55,975 nt of DNA from Verrucomicrobiota bacterium (lineage in GTDB: Bacteria; Verrucomicrobiota; Verrucomicrobiia; Limisphaerales; UBA1319): NCBI GenBank assembly GCA_022711435.1, contig JAKLFB010000037.1, positions 1-55,975 of the forward strand. Direction: 5' to 3'. Below are positions 1-7,589 of this stretch, in pieces. The notes under the pieces were generated by a model. The model had not been told where the DNA came from. It saw nothing but the letters and a program-made list of their open reading frames with translations, and searched no databases. Both the position numbers and the translations under genes were made by a program. Position 1 is the stretch's first letter; each line of letters starts with the position of its first letter.

Positions 1-123
1 ATCGAGGGAATCAACAACAAAATCAAGACGATGTTACGCAAGACGTATGGACTCCGAGACGAGGTCTTTTTGAAACTCAAGCTCTACAGCCTCCATCATT
101 CCAGACTAGAACTTCTCGGATGA
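1..123 (+). mobile_element. ISL3-family transposase, C-terminal end only
   Basis: An open frame enters from the left edge and stops at TGA 121-123, giving 40 residues. It contains GINNKIKTMLRKTYGL followed by a lysine- and leucine-rich FLKLKLYSLH tail. This is the usual end of ISL3-type (DDE) transposases, where a GINN-x-K motif sits just before the final helix. The start, catalytic residues and left inverted repeat lie outside the window. A small palindrome, ACCCAAAAGGGT (124-135), follows the stop and may be part of the element's right end, but this cannot be tested without the left end. The next gene's sequence begins at once in the same frame, so the element appears to have inserted into it. 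Confidence 0.75.
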
Positions 124-1173
124 ACCCAAAAGGGTATCGAACGCAGCCGCAACCCGGAGGTCAAAGCCTACGCGGATTATCGCGACCTGCTGGCTGACCG
201 GAACGTGGACGCGGTGGTCATCGCCACGCCGGATCATTGGCATTGCCAGATGGTGCTCGACGCGGTGAAGGCAGGCAAAGATATCTACTGTGAGAAGGGC
301 TTCTCCCGCACATTGGCGGAGGCGAAGCTCATGCGCGACAAGCTCAAGCAGAGCGAGGTCGTCTTCCAACTCGGGCATCAGGCTCGGCAGGCAACGTGTG
401 CCTTGCAGGCCAAGGAACTGATTGCGCGCGGTGTTCTCGGACCCATCACCCTGGCGCGCACCGGCCGGTTCAAGTCGTTGGAGCCGGAGCATCCAAACTG
501 GCGCTGGTACGGCTACTACGACCAATGGAACCGGCCCGACCCGGCGCAGGTTCGGAAGGACTTGAATTGGGATCTCTGGCTTGGGCCGGCGCCGAGGATT
601 CCCTGGAACGAACGTCACTTCTGGCACTGGCGCTGTTACTATGCCTACGGCACCGGCTACGCGGGCGACCTGCTTTCGCACGAAATGGACTTCGTTCAGT
701 ACCTGCTGGGTCACGGCATTCCGGACAACTGCAGCTGCTCAGGGCTTCTGGCGCTGCTGCGCGACGATCGCGAGGTGCCCGACACCTGGGTGGCCACCTA
801 CCAGTTCGAGAAGCTGGGCCGGACGGTGACCTTCGAAGGGAGCATGAACACCAACGACAGCCAGCCGGTGACCATTTGCGGGCGCGATGCCACTCTGCGC
901 TTCGACGCCATTGCCCATGACGTCAGCACGTTCGAAATCATCCCCGCCGGCCACAATCGGAAAGCCGATTGGCCCAAAGGCTACGAACGGGGCAAAACCC
1001 CGCCGCAGCCCAACCACATTGTGGATTGGTTGAACTGTGTCCGCACTCGCGGCACTCCGAAATGCCCAGCCGACGAAGCGTTTGTTGAAACGGCCACCTT
1101 CCTCATGTCGCTGAAGTCCCAGCAGGAGCATCGCATGGTGCGTTGGGACGCGGCGCGCGAGGAGATCGTCTAG
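124..1173 (+). pseudogene. Gfo/Idh/MocA-family oxidoreductase, 5' end lost to IS insertion
   Basis: The frame is open from the transposase stop to TAG 1171-1173 (349 codons). It carries ADYRDLLADRNVDAVVIATP and DHWH, the end of the NAD(P)-binding Rossmann fold, then the catalytic-region signature CEKGFSRTLAEA (normally EKP). The second half is the alpha/beta substrate domain. The beginning of the Rossmann fold with its GxGxxG motif is missing; family members are about 400-450 residues, so roughly 60-100 residues are lost. A GTG at 205 could only start a protein lacking the dinucleotide site. Intact relatives oxidise or isomerise sugars with NAD(P) and are often exported in Verrucomicrobiota and Planctomycetes. 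It is probably non-functional. Confidence 0.8.
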
Positions 1174-1189
1174 GCGCACGACCGACTAA

Positions 1190-1462
1190 GGGTCTGTGCA
1201 AAAATTAATTCCGATTTTGCTGGAGGGGATTGGGCGGGCTGGCAAGGCGCGACGAGCGAGCATACCCGTGCGGTCTGTGAGCGAGGAGCAACAAAGCCAG
1301 CGCGCCCAAGGCCCCCAGCCCTGCGGGGCGGGGCGGCGCCGGGCCATCTGCTTCGTTGCTCGGTCGGTCGAGTATCGCGGGGGGATACACTCCCTCCCTT
1401 GCGCCTCGCATCTGGCCCGGCGGCGCTCCCGCCAAAATCGGAAGTAATTTTTGCACAGACCC
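1190..1462. repeat. 273-bp MITE, copy A
   Basis: This non-coding element starts GGGTCTGTGCAAAAATTA and ends with its inverse complement. The terminal inverted repeat is about 30 bp with one mismatch (inner core TTCCGATTTTG). It is flanked by a 3-bp direct repeat, TAA (1187-1189 and 1463-1465). A second copy of identical length lies at 18534-18806. The interior is also roughly palindromic: GGCAAGGCGCGACGAGCGAG is matched by an inverted version near the right end, and GAGCAACAAAGCCAG faces CTGCTTCGTTGCTC, so a transcript would fold into a long imperfect hairpin. No transposase is encoded. Its right end lies 15 bp before the start of the next gene. TNA target duplications and short GGG-starting ends resemble some IS5-group elements, but the mobilising enzyme is unknown. 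Confidence 0.9.
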
Positions 1463-1477
1463 TAAACGGAAGCCACG

Positions 1478-3115
1478 ATGAAAATCCTCTCTCCGCCAAT
1501 CCTCAGCATCGCGCTTTTATCCGCGGCTTGTATCGCGCAAGACAACCCGGCGAAAAGCGGCGTTGGGCTGGTCACGCCGCATTCCCAAGGATTGCACGGC
1601 TATATCGGCTTCGGCCATGAGAAGCTTCCTCCGGAAGGCGGCTACAGTGCGGGCATGGGCTTCTATGCCGCCGTCTGGCCTCTCGTGGATCAGCCGCTAG
1701 CCGATTTTCAGATCGGCCTGCCCAGCGCATGGATCCAGCCGGACAACTCCGACAACAAGGACAAGCCGCTCGCGCCGGAAGGCACGCTGGCCCGAACATG
1801 GAAGCCGCGCGGCCCCACGTGGAGCAGCGTCTTCCAAACCATTGAGGGCGGGTTGGGCTATTGGGCAGGCAACCACTTCCGCTATGGCCCGCCCAAGTTC
1901 AGCATGAACGCCACGCCCCAATGTTATGACTACGAGATCGGCTCGCCCGGCTGGTCCTTCTTTTACAGCAACGAGGCGCTGCCGGACCATCGCCTCGGCA
2001 TTGCGCAGTTGAGCAACCGTCTGCTGATTCCTCCCGATGCCCTGCCGTTCCGGGGAGAACCCAATGGCGAGTTTCTCGGCTACACCTGGATGGCTCTTCC
2101 GTTTACGGATCCTAGCCCCGGCGATCCGCCGACGGGCGACCAGAGCTGGACCTGCTTCCTGAGCGCCGCCAACTTCCAAGGCCCGATCGCTTACTACATC
2201 CCGGAGACGTGGAGCAAGATCGGCAGGCTGTTCAACGAGCCCTTTCTGCACGGCCGCGGCCTGGACTCCCGCCCCGGCATCATGGGCGGCGGCGCGATGG
2301 AGATTAACACCGTCCCGCGCTTTGACGCCAAGGACGCTCAGGGGACTACGTACTCGAAGCTGCCGAAATTGCAGTTTCCGGTGGACGCTCAGGGACGCGC
2401 CTTCCTGGTGCAAGATGTCACCTACTACTCGAAGGCAGCCCTCTACGATGCCTTCAAGGCGTGGCGGGATGGCGGTCCGGCTTGCTCCGGGCGATTGGAC
2501 GCGAAAGGCGCGTTCAAGCCCAAGCTGAACACCCGCACAACCCGCTACGACCAGGCGGGCAAGAAGATCGTCGGCGTGGAGCGCGCCTTCGACACGCGCA
2601 TCTTCGAGGGCAACGTCTGGGGCCTGCAGTGGGTCCCCAACAACATCAGCCCAAACGGTCTGTTCCCACAATACTTTCAGCAGGTCGGTGAGGAGCGCGT
2701 TGCCGTGCCGGCGGCCGACGTGCCCGCGGAAACCAGGCTGCACGCTCAGCAATTCAAGCGCGCCCCGACGGGCATGCCCTACACCTCGCCGAGTGCCGGC
2801 GCCTGGGCGAAGCCCGGTCCGAGACTCGGCCCTTTCAACGCCAGCCTCGTTGATGGCTCGGTGGTGACCTACTCCTGGTATCGCTTCGTCGATCAGCCAT
2901 CCTTCCAGCAATACCGCTGGAGCGAAGAGAAGAAGGCGAAATTGCAGGCTTTTGTGGAAAAGTTGCATGCAAGCTGGCCAACGGACCGTGACTACATGGC
3001 ACCTCCCACGCACGGCAGACTCGTGGCTTTGGACGAGGCGTTGATCGTGACTCCACCGCCGGGTCTGGAGGTGGGATATGTTCCCGTCATCACCCGACAA
3101 ACGGCGAGAGAATAG
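1478..3115 (+). CDS. Secreted protein of unknown function
   Basis: A 545-residue protein. The start ATG 1478 has a GGAAG ribosome-binding site 6 bp upstream. Residues 1-20 form a signal peptide (hydrophobic PILSIALLSAA, likely cut after CIA); the preceding LSAAC is a poor lipobox. The rest is soluble, rich in Trp, Tyr, Pro and Gly, without a motif I can name. The pattern (YIGFGHEKLPPEGGYSAGMG, many aromatic residues, several DPSPG-type turns) suggests an extracytoplasmic beta-rich enzyme or binding protein. The gene follows the MITE directly, so its promoter must be in or beyond that repeat. It could be a carbohydrate-active protein given the oxidoreductase and esterase nearby, but that is only context. 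Confidence 0.75.
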   Translation: MKILSPPILSIALLSAACIAQDNPAKSGVGLVTPHSQGLHGYIGFGHEKLPPEGGYSAGMGFYAAVWPLVDQPLADFQIGLPSAWIQPDNSDNKDKPLAPEGTLARTWKPRGPTWSSVFQTIEGGLGYWAGNHFRYGPPKFSMNATPQCYDYEIGSPGWSFFYSNEALPDHRLGIAQLSNRLLIPPDALPFRGEPNGEFLGYTWMALPFTDPSPGDPPTGDQSWTCFLSAANFQGPIAYYIPETWSKIGRLFNEPFLHGRGLDSRPGIMGGGAMEINTVPRFDAKDAQGTTYSKLPKLQFPVDAQGRAFLVQDVTYYSKAALYDAFKAWRDGGPACSGRLDAKGAFKPKLNTRTTRYDQAGKKIVGVERAFDTRIFEGNVWGLQWVPNNISPNGLFPQYFQQVGEERVAVPAADVPAETRLHAQQFKRAPTGMPYTSPSAGAWAKPGPRLGPFNASLVDGSVVTYSWYRFVDQPSFQQYRWSEEKKAKLQAFVEKLHASWPTDRDYMAPPTHGRLVALDEALIVTPPPGLEVGYVPVITRQTARE

Positions 3116-3235
3116 CGGTTCAAGGCGGTGGTGACGCTCAGGGTCTGTGCAAGCGCTCTTGCCCATCAGGCCTTGAACGATCTTGCTGTGCAGATGGAGT
3201 GGCATGAATTACCCTGTCAACGAAAGCAACCAGCT

Positions 3236-3928
3236 ATGTCAGAAAACACGAGGCCAACCGAGCTGAAGCTGTATCCGAACCGGCGCTACGCAGTTTTGAC
3301 AGGCGATGTGGTGGGCTCGTCGAAACTGGATCCGATGTCGCGCCGAGCTTTGCCAGACGCGCTGAAGAAGGCGTCGGCGGCGGCTCGGTCGGTCTTCAAG
3401 CGAACGATTCCGCTGGAGGCCGACATTTTTCGCGGCGACAGCTGGCAAGTGGTGGTTGCGGATTCGCATCTCGGCCTGCGCGTGGCGTTGTTTTTCCGCG
3501 CGTATCTGCGCGGCCATTGGCTGGACGCAGGGTTGGACACCCGCATCGCGATCGGCATCGGGGCGATCAGCTTTTTGCCGAAACAGCGCGTGTCGCAAGG
3601 AGACGGACCGGCCTTCCGCGCATCCGGAGAATTGTTGGAGTCCATGCCCAAGGCCCGGCGTCTGAGGCTCTCCATCGAAGATCGCGAGCGGCTGGCCGGG
3701 GTGGACGCCGTGGTGGCGCTGGTTGACGCCTTGATGAACCGATGGACGCAGAGGCAGGCGCTGGCGGTGGTGGGCGCTTTGAAGGGGCAAAAACAGGAGG
3801 AGATCGCGAAGTCCTGGGCTCCGCCCGTGAAACAGCAGGTCATTGCGCGGCACCTGCAGCAGGCCAATTGGGAAGTCATTGCATCGGAGGGGCTGAGCTA
3901 TGTGGAAAACATGCTCAGGGAACTGTAG
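3236..3928 (+). CDS. SatD-family protein with C-terminal helix-turn-helix
   Basis: 230 residues from ATG 3236; a GTG at 3128 would add 36 unconserved residues, so it was not chosen. The N-terminal motif YAVLTGDVVGSSKL matches SatD-family proteins (AVITGDIVGSR-type), and the stretch RGDSWQVVV continues that fold. The C-terminal third (about residues 160-205, with GQKQEEIAKSWAPPVKQQVI then RHLQQANWEVI) looks like a helix-turn-helix, in the style of MTQKEIAEKLG-x-SQQAVSKRL. SatD is named from the streptococcal secretion and acid tolerance operon; its molecular role is not settled. It is followed after 74 bp by a DUF3307 membrane protein, a frequent partner, with an 11-bp inverted repeat between them that could be its operator. 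Confidence 0.75.
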   Translation: MSENTRPTELKLYPNRRYAVLTGDVVGSSKLDPMSRRALPDALKKASAAARSVFKRTIPLEADIFRGDSWQVVVADSHLGLRVALFFRAYLRGHWLDAGLDTRIAIGIGAISFLPKQRVSQGDGPAFRASGELLESMPKARRLRLSIEDRERLAGVDAVVALVDALMNRWTQRQALAVVGALKGQKQEEIAKSWAPPVKQQVIARHLQQANWEVIASEGLSYVENMLREL

Positions 3929-3946
3929 GCGACCAACACAGCTAAA

Positions 3947-3985
3947 TAAGGCTGTAAACATCAATTACAGCCTTAATAAGCTGTA
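3947..3985. promoter_or_regulatory. Operator-like inverted repeat between satD-type and DUF3307 genes
   Basis: TAAGGCTGTAA (3947-3957) and its exact complement TTACAGCCTTA (3965-3975) are separated by 7 bp. A third partial half-site, TAAGCTGTA (3977-3985), follows directly. It is AT-richer than its surroundings, ends 17 bp before the DUF3307 start, and has no T-tract, so it looks like a protein-binding site rather than a terminator. The SatD-type protein just upstream has a helix-turn-helix-like C terminus and is the obvious candidate ligand. Confidence 0.55.
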
Positions 3986-4002
3986 TTTGCGTGGAGGCGC
4001 GC

Positions 4003-4764
4003 ATGAGCTTTGATTTGACGCTGCTGCTGGCCTTGACGACGGCACATCTGCTGGCGGATTTCGTCTTCCAGTCGGACAAGGACGTGGAAGGGAAGAGGCG
4101 AACAACGGTGCAGTGCAAGCACGCCCTGGTCGTGGCTGCGCTGAGCTGCGTGCTGGCGGGCGATTGGCGGGCTTGGTCCATTCCCGTGGTGATCGGCTTG
4201 GCGCATTTCCTGGTCGACCGGGCCAAGCTGGCGCTCAGCAAGAATGGTCTTGTGGTGTTTGCGGGCGATCAGGTGGCGCACCTGATCGTCATTGCGGCGG
4301 TGTCGTGGCAATCCCCGCAGGTATATCCAGCGCACAGCGTCTGGGCGGGCACGTGGGGTGTGGCCTTTGATAAAGCGCTTTTGCTCGCCGCAGGGCTCAT
4401 CCTGACCGTCCGGGTGGGTGGTGTGGTGGTGGGGATGTTGGTGAAGCCGTATTTGGATGACCTCACCCATGGGCAGAAGGACGAGCCGTTGATTGCCAAA
4501 GGCAAAGAATCCCAGCGAGGCTTGGCGAAGGGGGGCAGGGTGATCGGCGAACTGGAGCGCGGTTTGATTTTCTTTCTGGTGATGATTGGCAAGCCGGAGG
4601 CGGTTGCTTTCTTGGTCGCAGCGAAGTCGATCTTCCGCTTTGGCGAGCTGAAGGACCGGGAAAACCGGGTCGAAGCGGAATACATTACCATCGGCACGAT
4701 GATGAGCTTCATGTGGGGATTGGCCTGTGCGTGGGTGACGTGGGCGGTGTATGGGAAGATGTGA
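4003..4764 (+). CDS. DUF3307 integral membrane protein
   Basis: 253 residues. ATG 4003 is preceded by a GGAGG ribosome-binding site (3992-3997). The N terminus, LLLALTTAHLLADFVFQSD, is the hallmark of DUF3307 (helix with H-x-x-x-D-F-x-x-Q). It continues with KHALVVAALSCVLAG and GLAHFLVDRAKL, matching the family's first membrane helices and HxxxD motif. Further hydrophobic segments lie near residues 82-95, 115-145, 180-200 and 230-250, so about six to seven helices in the inner membrane. The biochemical role is unknown. DUF3307 proteins often sit beside SatD, as here, so the two are probably functionally linked and possibly co-regulated through the inverted repeat between them. Confidence 0.8.
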   Translation: MSFDLTLLLALTTAHLLADFVFQSDKDVEGKRRTTVQCKHALVVAALSCVLAGDWRAWSIPVVIGLAHFLVDRAKLALSKNGLVVFAGDQVAHLIVIAAVSWQSPQVYPAHSVWAGTWGVAFDKALLLAAGLILTVRVGGVVVGMLVKPYLDDLTHGQKDEPLIAKGKESQRGLAKGGRVIGELERGLIFFLVMIGKPEAVAFLVAAKSIFRFGELKDRENRVEAEYITIGTMMSFMWGLACAWVTWAVYGKM

Positions 4765-4803
4765 GCCAAGGCCGCCCATTCCTGTGCGATGGGCGTGGGC
4801 CAT

Positions 4804-4832
4804 CACTACAATTAGCGCCGGGCATTGTAGTG
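4804..4832. other. 9-bp inverted repeat in the DUF3307-GPP34 spacer
   Basis: CACTACAAT (4804-4812) and ATTGTAGTG (4824-4832) are perfect complements around an 11-base GC-rich loop. No T-tract follows, so it is not a standard intrinsic terminator. It lies in the 152-bp spacer after the DUF3307 stop and 84 bp before the GPP34 start. It may be an operator or an mRNA hairpin that ends or stabilises the upstream message. Confidence 0.4.
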
Positions 4833-4916
4833 GCGCAGAGCCGCTGGGGGGGGGTAGGGTCTGCACATAGCATATCGGTCCAGGTGCGATTGGAATCTGG
4901 AAAGCTTGGGGTGATC

Positions 4917-5576
4917 ATGAGCGCTGCAAAGAATGGGCTTTTTCTGCATGAGGAGATCCTGCTGCTGGTGCTGCGGGAGCGGGAAGGCACGACGGCGGGG
5001 TTCAGCCAATACCCCTACGCGCTGGGAGGCGCATTTCTGGCGGAGCTGATGGAACATGGGCGGATCCGGCTGGATCGGCAGGGGCGCGGGACGCGGGTGG
5101 AGGTGATCGATGGCCGGCCCGTGGGCGAACCGGTATTGGACGAGTGTCTGGAGCGGTTGAGCCGGGCGCGATCGCAGGCGAGGATCGAGACGTGGGTAGC
5201 TCGGTTTGCGGGCTTGAAAGGGCTGAAGCACCGGGTGGCCGAGGGTCTGTGCCAGCGTGATATCCTGCGGGCGGACGAGCGCCAAGTGCTGCTGTTCTTC
5301 CGCCGGCGGATCTATCCCGAAGTCGATCCCCGGCCGGAGCGGGAGATTCTCGAGCGTTTGCGCCGGGCGGTGTTCGGGATTGAATCGGGAGGCAGGCGGA
5401 CGTGGCTGCTGGTATCGCTGGCGCATCAGGCCGGGCTGTTGCGGATCGTGTTCGACCGGCGGACGTTGCGGCAATGCCGGGATCGAATCCGGCAGCGGAT
5501 TGGGGAGGAGCCGGTGGGCCGGGCCGTGCACGCGACGGTGCAGGCAGCGGCAGCGGCGGCTGTCGCCTGCGGGTAG
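4917..5576 (+). CDS. GPP34-family phosphoprotein (Golgi phosphoprotein 3 homologue)
   Basis: 219 residues from ATG 4917; an upstream extension in the same frame lacks a conserved sequence. The start, LFLHEEILLLVLREREGT, is the GPP34 signature, followed by YALGGAFLAELMEHGRIRLD. The middle LRRAVFG and C-terminal LLVSLAHQAGLLRIVF segments are also typical. The eukaryotic homologue GOLPH3 binds phosphatidylinositol 4-phosphate on Golgi membranes; bacterial members are usually 200-240 residues, and their function is poorly known. The tail ends in an alanine-rich run (VQAAAAAAVACG). The gene may belong with the SatD/DUF3307 genes, but the 152-bp spacer suggests its own transcription. Confidence 0.85.
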   Translation: MSAAKNGLFLHEEILLLVLREREGTTAGFSQYPYALGGAFLAELMEHGRIRLDRQGRGTRVEVIDGRPVGEPVLDECLERLSRARSQARIETWVARFAGLKGLKHRVAEGLCQRDILRADERQVLLFFRRRIYPEVDPRPEREILERLRRAVFGIESGGRRTWLLVSLAHQAGLLRIVFDRRTLRQCRDRIRQRIGEEPVGRAVHATVQAAAAAAVACG

Positions 5577-5671
5577 GATGCCCGCCTGACAAAGGCATAC
5601 GTTCCACGTTGCCGCTTCCCGGCTCCGTATCATTGCATAACGATGAGATGTGCTGACCCGAATGTCACAAT

Positions 5672-5885
5672 ATGGGCATCGGCATCAACGCCCTCCTGGC
5701 CAGAAAGCTGTTCGACGCGAATCCCGGCCGCGAGTTCTACATCGAGGAGAGCTTCCCGCTCGATTGGATGTACCCGCACCTGTCGCCTCACGGGCTGATC
5801 ATGAAGATCCATCGGCAACCGCTGCCCCCATCCCCTCCGAGGCGATTGACAAGGATCGCCAGTTCTGGAAATTTTCGTACACTGC
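5672..5885 (+). pseudogene. Frameshifted remnant of a large membrane protein gene (DUF2723-like tail)
   Basis: One frame from 5672 reads GIGINALLARKLFDANPGRE then FYIEESFPLDWMYPHLSPHG and LIMKIHRQPLP. The continuation expected in such proteins, SEAIDKDRQFWKF, appears in a different frame at about 5838-5880. The two halves therefore belong to one ancestral gene broken by a frameshift near 5822-5835. The YIEESFPLDWMYP and HGLIMKI motifs are familiar from long multi-membrane, TPR-tailed proteins of Verrucomicrobiota that I associate with DUF2723, from memory. No start region or preceding domain remains, so this is gene debris just upstream of the esterase. Confidence 0.6.
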
Positions 5886-5889
5886 CGCC

Positions 5890-7455
5890 ATGAAAGACAA
5901 CGCCTCGGTCCGTTCCCCGCGAATCCAATCGGCAATCCTCCTGGCAGCGCTTGTCGCCGCAGCGGGCTCGATCCGCGCGGCGGAGGCGCCGCCTCCCCCG
6001 GTCTTTCCCGGGATCAAGCCGGTCTGCCCGTGCGAGAGCCTGTCCCGCGTCTCGATCCCCAACACGACGATCGACTCGGCGACACTGGATCCCTCCACCG
6101 GCCAGTGCCGCGTCACCGCCACCGTCACGCACCCGCCCTCCGGCGATCGGGTTCGAGTCTTCATCGGCCTGCCCGTGACCAACTGGAATGGCCGGTTCCG
6201 CGGCAACGGCGGCGGCGGGTTTTCCGGAGGAAGCGCTGCCAGCCTGGCCGGGCCCGAGGCTCAGGGTTACGCCGCCGGCGCGACCGACACCGGTCATGAG
6301 GGCGGTAGCGGCCGCTTCGCGCTCGACGCGAACGGCCGGCTCAATTGGCAGGCAATCCAGGACAATGCCTATCTCGGGATTCACGACATGACGGTGGTGG
6401 GCAAGGCCCTGACGCGGGCGTTCTACGGCAAGGCGCCGCGCTATTCCTATTTCGTGGGCGGCTCGACCGGCGGACGCCAGGGGTTGATGGAAGCGCAGCG
6501 GTTCCCGGGCGATTACGATGGAATCGTGTCCGCATGTCCCGCGATCAACTGGCATCGCTTCATCCCCGCCGATCTTTGGCCTCAGGTCGTGATGGCCGCC
6601 GCCAGCAATTTCGTCTCGAAATCCAAGCTCGCGGCGGCCAGGGCCGCCGCCGTGGCCGCCTGCGACGCCTCCGATGGAGTGGCGGACGGCGTCATCGACG
6701 ACCCCGAGCGATGCGACTACGACCCGAAAGCGCTCGTGGGCGCCAGGATCGGCGAGGAGATATTCACCGAATGCGATGCCGACGTGATCCGCAAGATCTG
6801 GGAAGGCCCGCGCGGCCAGGACGGAACGTTTCTCTGGCATGGTCTGACCCGGGGCACGGACCTCTTCGCCCTGGCCGGGACCGGCGGCACGCCCTTGACC
6901 GGAAAGCCGTTCAGCATCCCGTTGGAATGGTGCCAGTATTTCCTGCTCCAGAATCCCCAATGGAATTGGATGACCTTGACTCCGGCGGGATTCGAATCGC
7001 TCTGGCGACAGTCCGTCGAGCAATACGGGGACGTGATCGGAACGGACGATCCCAATCTCCGGCGGTTCCGCGATCGCGGCGGCAAGATCATCGTCTGCCA
7101 CGGCTTGGACGACCAGCTCGTCCCGGCCCATGGCACCATCGATTATTTCAAACGGCTCCAGCGGCGAATGGGCGGGCCCGAGCGGACGTCGCAGTTCGCG
7201 CGGTTGTTCCTGGCGCCCGGCGTCGATCACGGCTTCCGCGGCCCGGGGCTGACGCCGACCGGGCAGATGGAGGCGATCATCCGCTGGGTCGAACACGGCC
7301 AGGCGCCGGACCGGCTCCTCGCCGAACGCCGCGATGCCAGCGGACGAGTCGTTCGCACCCGCCCGCTATTCCCCTATCCGCAAGTCGCCCGGTACAAAGG
7401 CACGGGCAGCACCGACGACGCCGCGAATTACGAGAGCCGACCGCCCGCGCCTTGA
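5890..7455 (+). CDS. Tannase/feruloyl esterase family hydrolase, secreted
   Basis: 521 residues from ATG 5890. A signal peptide covers about residues 1-34 (ILLAALVAAAGSIRAA). The tannase-family core is clear: GNGGGGFSGG, then ATDTGHEGG, then the nucleophile region YFVGGSTGGRQGLMEAQRFP (Ser of GGSTGG), the acid HGLDDQLVP and the base GVDHGF. The family hydrolyses ester bonds of galloyl, feruloyl or similar aromatic acids, in keeping with polysaccharide or lignocellulose degradation outside the cytoplasm. Fungal and bacterial members usually have a Cys before the Ser and a Cys after the His, forming a disulfide (CS-D-HC). Here both are Gly (GGS, DHG), a paired loss. A longer in-frame extension to 5650 runs through gene debris and was not used. 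Confidence 0.85.
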   Translation: MKDNASVRSPRIQSAILLAALVAAAGSIRAAEAPPPPVFPGIKPVCPCESLSRVSIPNTTIDSATLDPSTGQCRVTATVTHPPSGDRVRVFIGLPVTNWNGRFRGNGGGGFSGGSAASLAGPEAQGYAAGATDTGHEGGSGRFALDANGRLNWQAIQDNAYLGIHDMTVVGKALTRAFYGKAPRYSYFVGGSTGGRQGLMEAQRFPGDYDGIVSACPAINWHRFIPADLWPQVVMAAASNFVSKSKLAAARAAAVAACDASDGVADGVIDDPERCDYDPKALVGARIGEEIFTECDADVIRKIWEGPRGQDGTFLWHGLTRGTDLFALAGTGGTPLTGKPFSIPLEWCQYFLLQNPQWNWMTLTPAGFESLWRQSVEQYGDVIGTDDPNLRRFRDRGGKIIVCHGLDDQLVPAHGTIDYFKRLQRRMGGPERTSQFARLFLAPGVDHGFRGPGLTPTGQMEAIIRWVEHGQAPDRLLAERRDASGRVVRTRPLFPYPQVARYKGTGSTDDAANYESRPPAP

Positions 7456-7589
7456 TGGGGGGCGGTTGCCCGGAGGTTTGAGCGGCTCGGGATCGCATCG
7501 AATGATGAGAGGACCCCTATCCGTTTCTCCCTTTCCTGCGGAGCGTTCACCACACGCGGGCCCGATTCCTGGAGCGCCGCCCACCCCTC

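Noticed and set aside
3139..3153. GGGTCTGTGCAA, like the MITE end, before the SatD gene
   Set aside because: Only 12 bases match, with no inverted partner within 300 bp and no target duplication, so a solo MITE end cannot be claimed.
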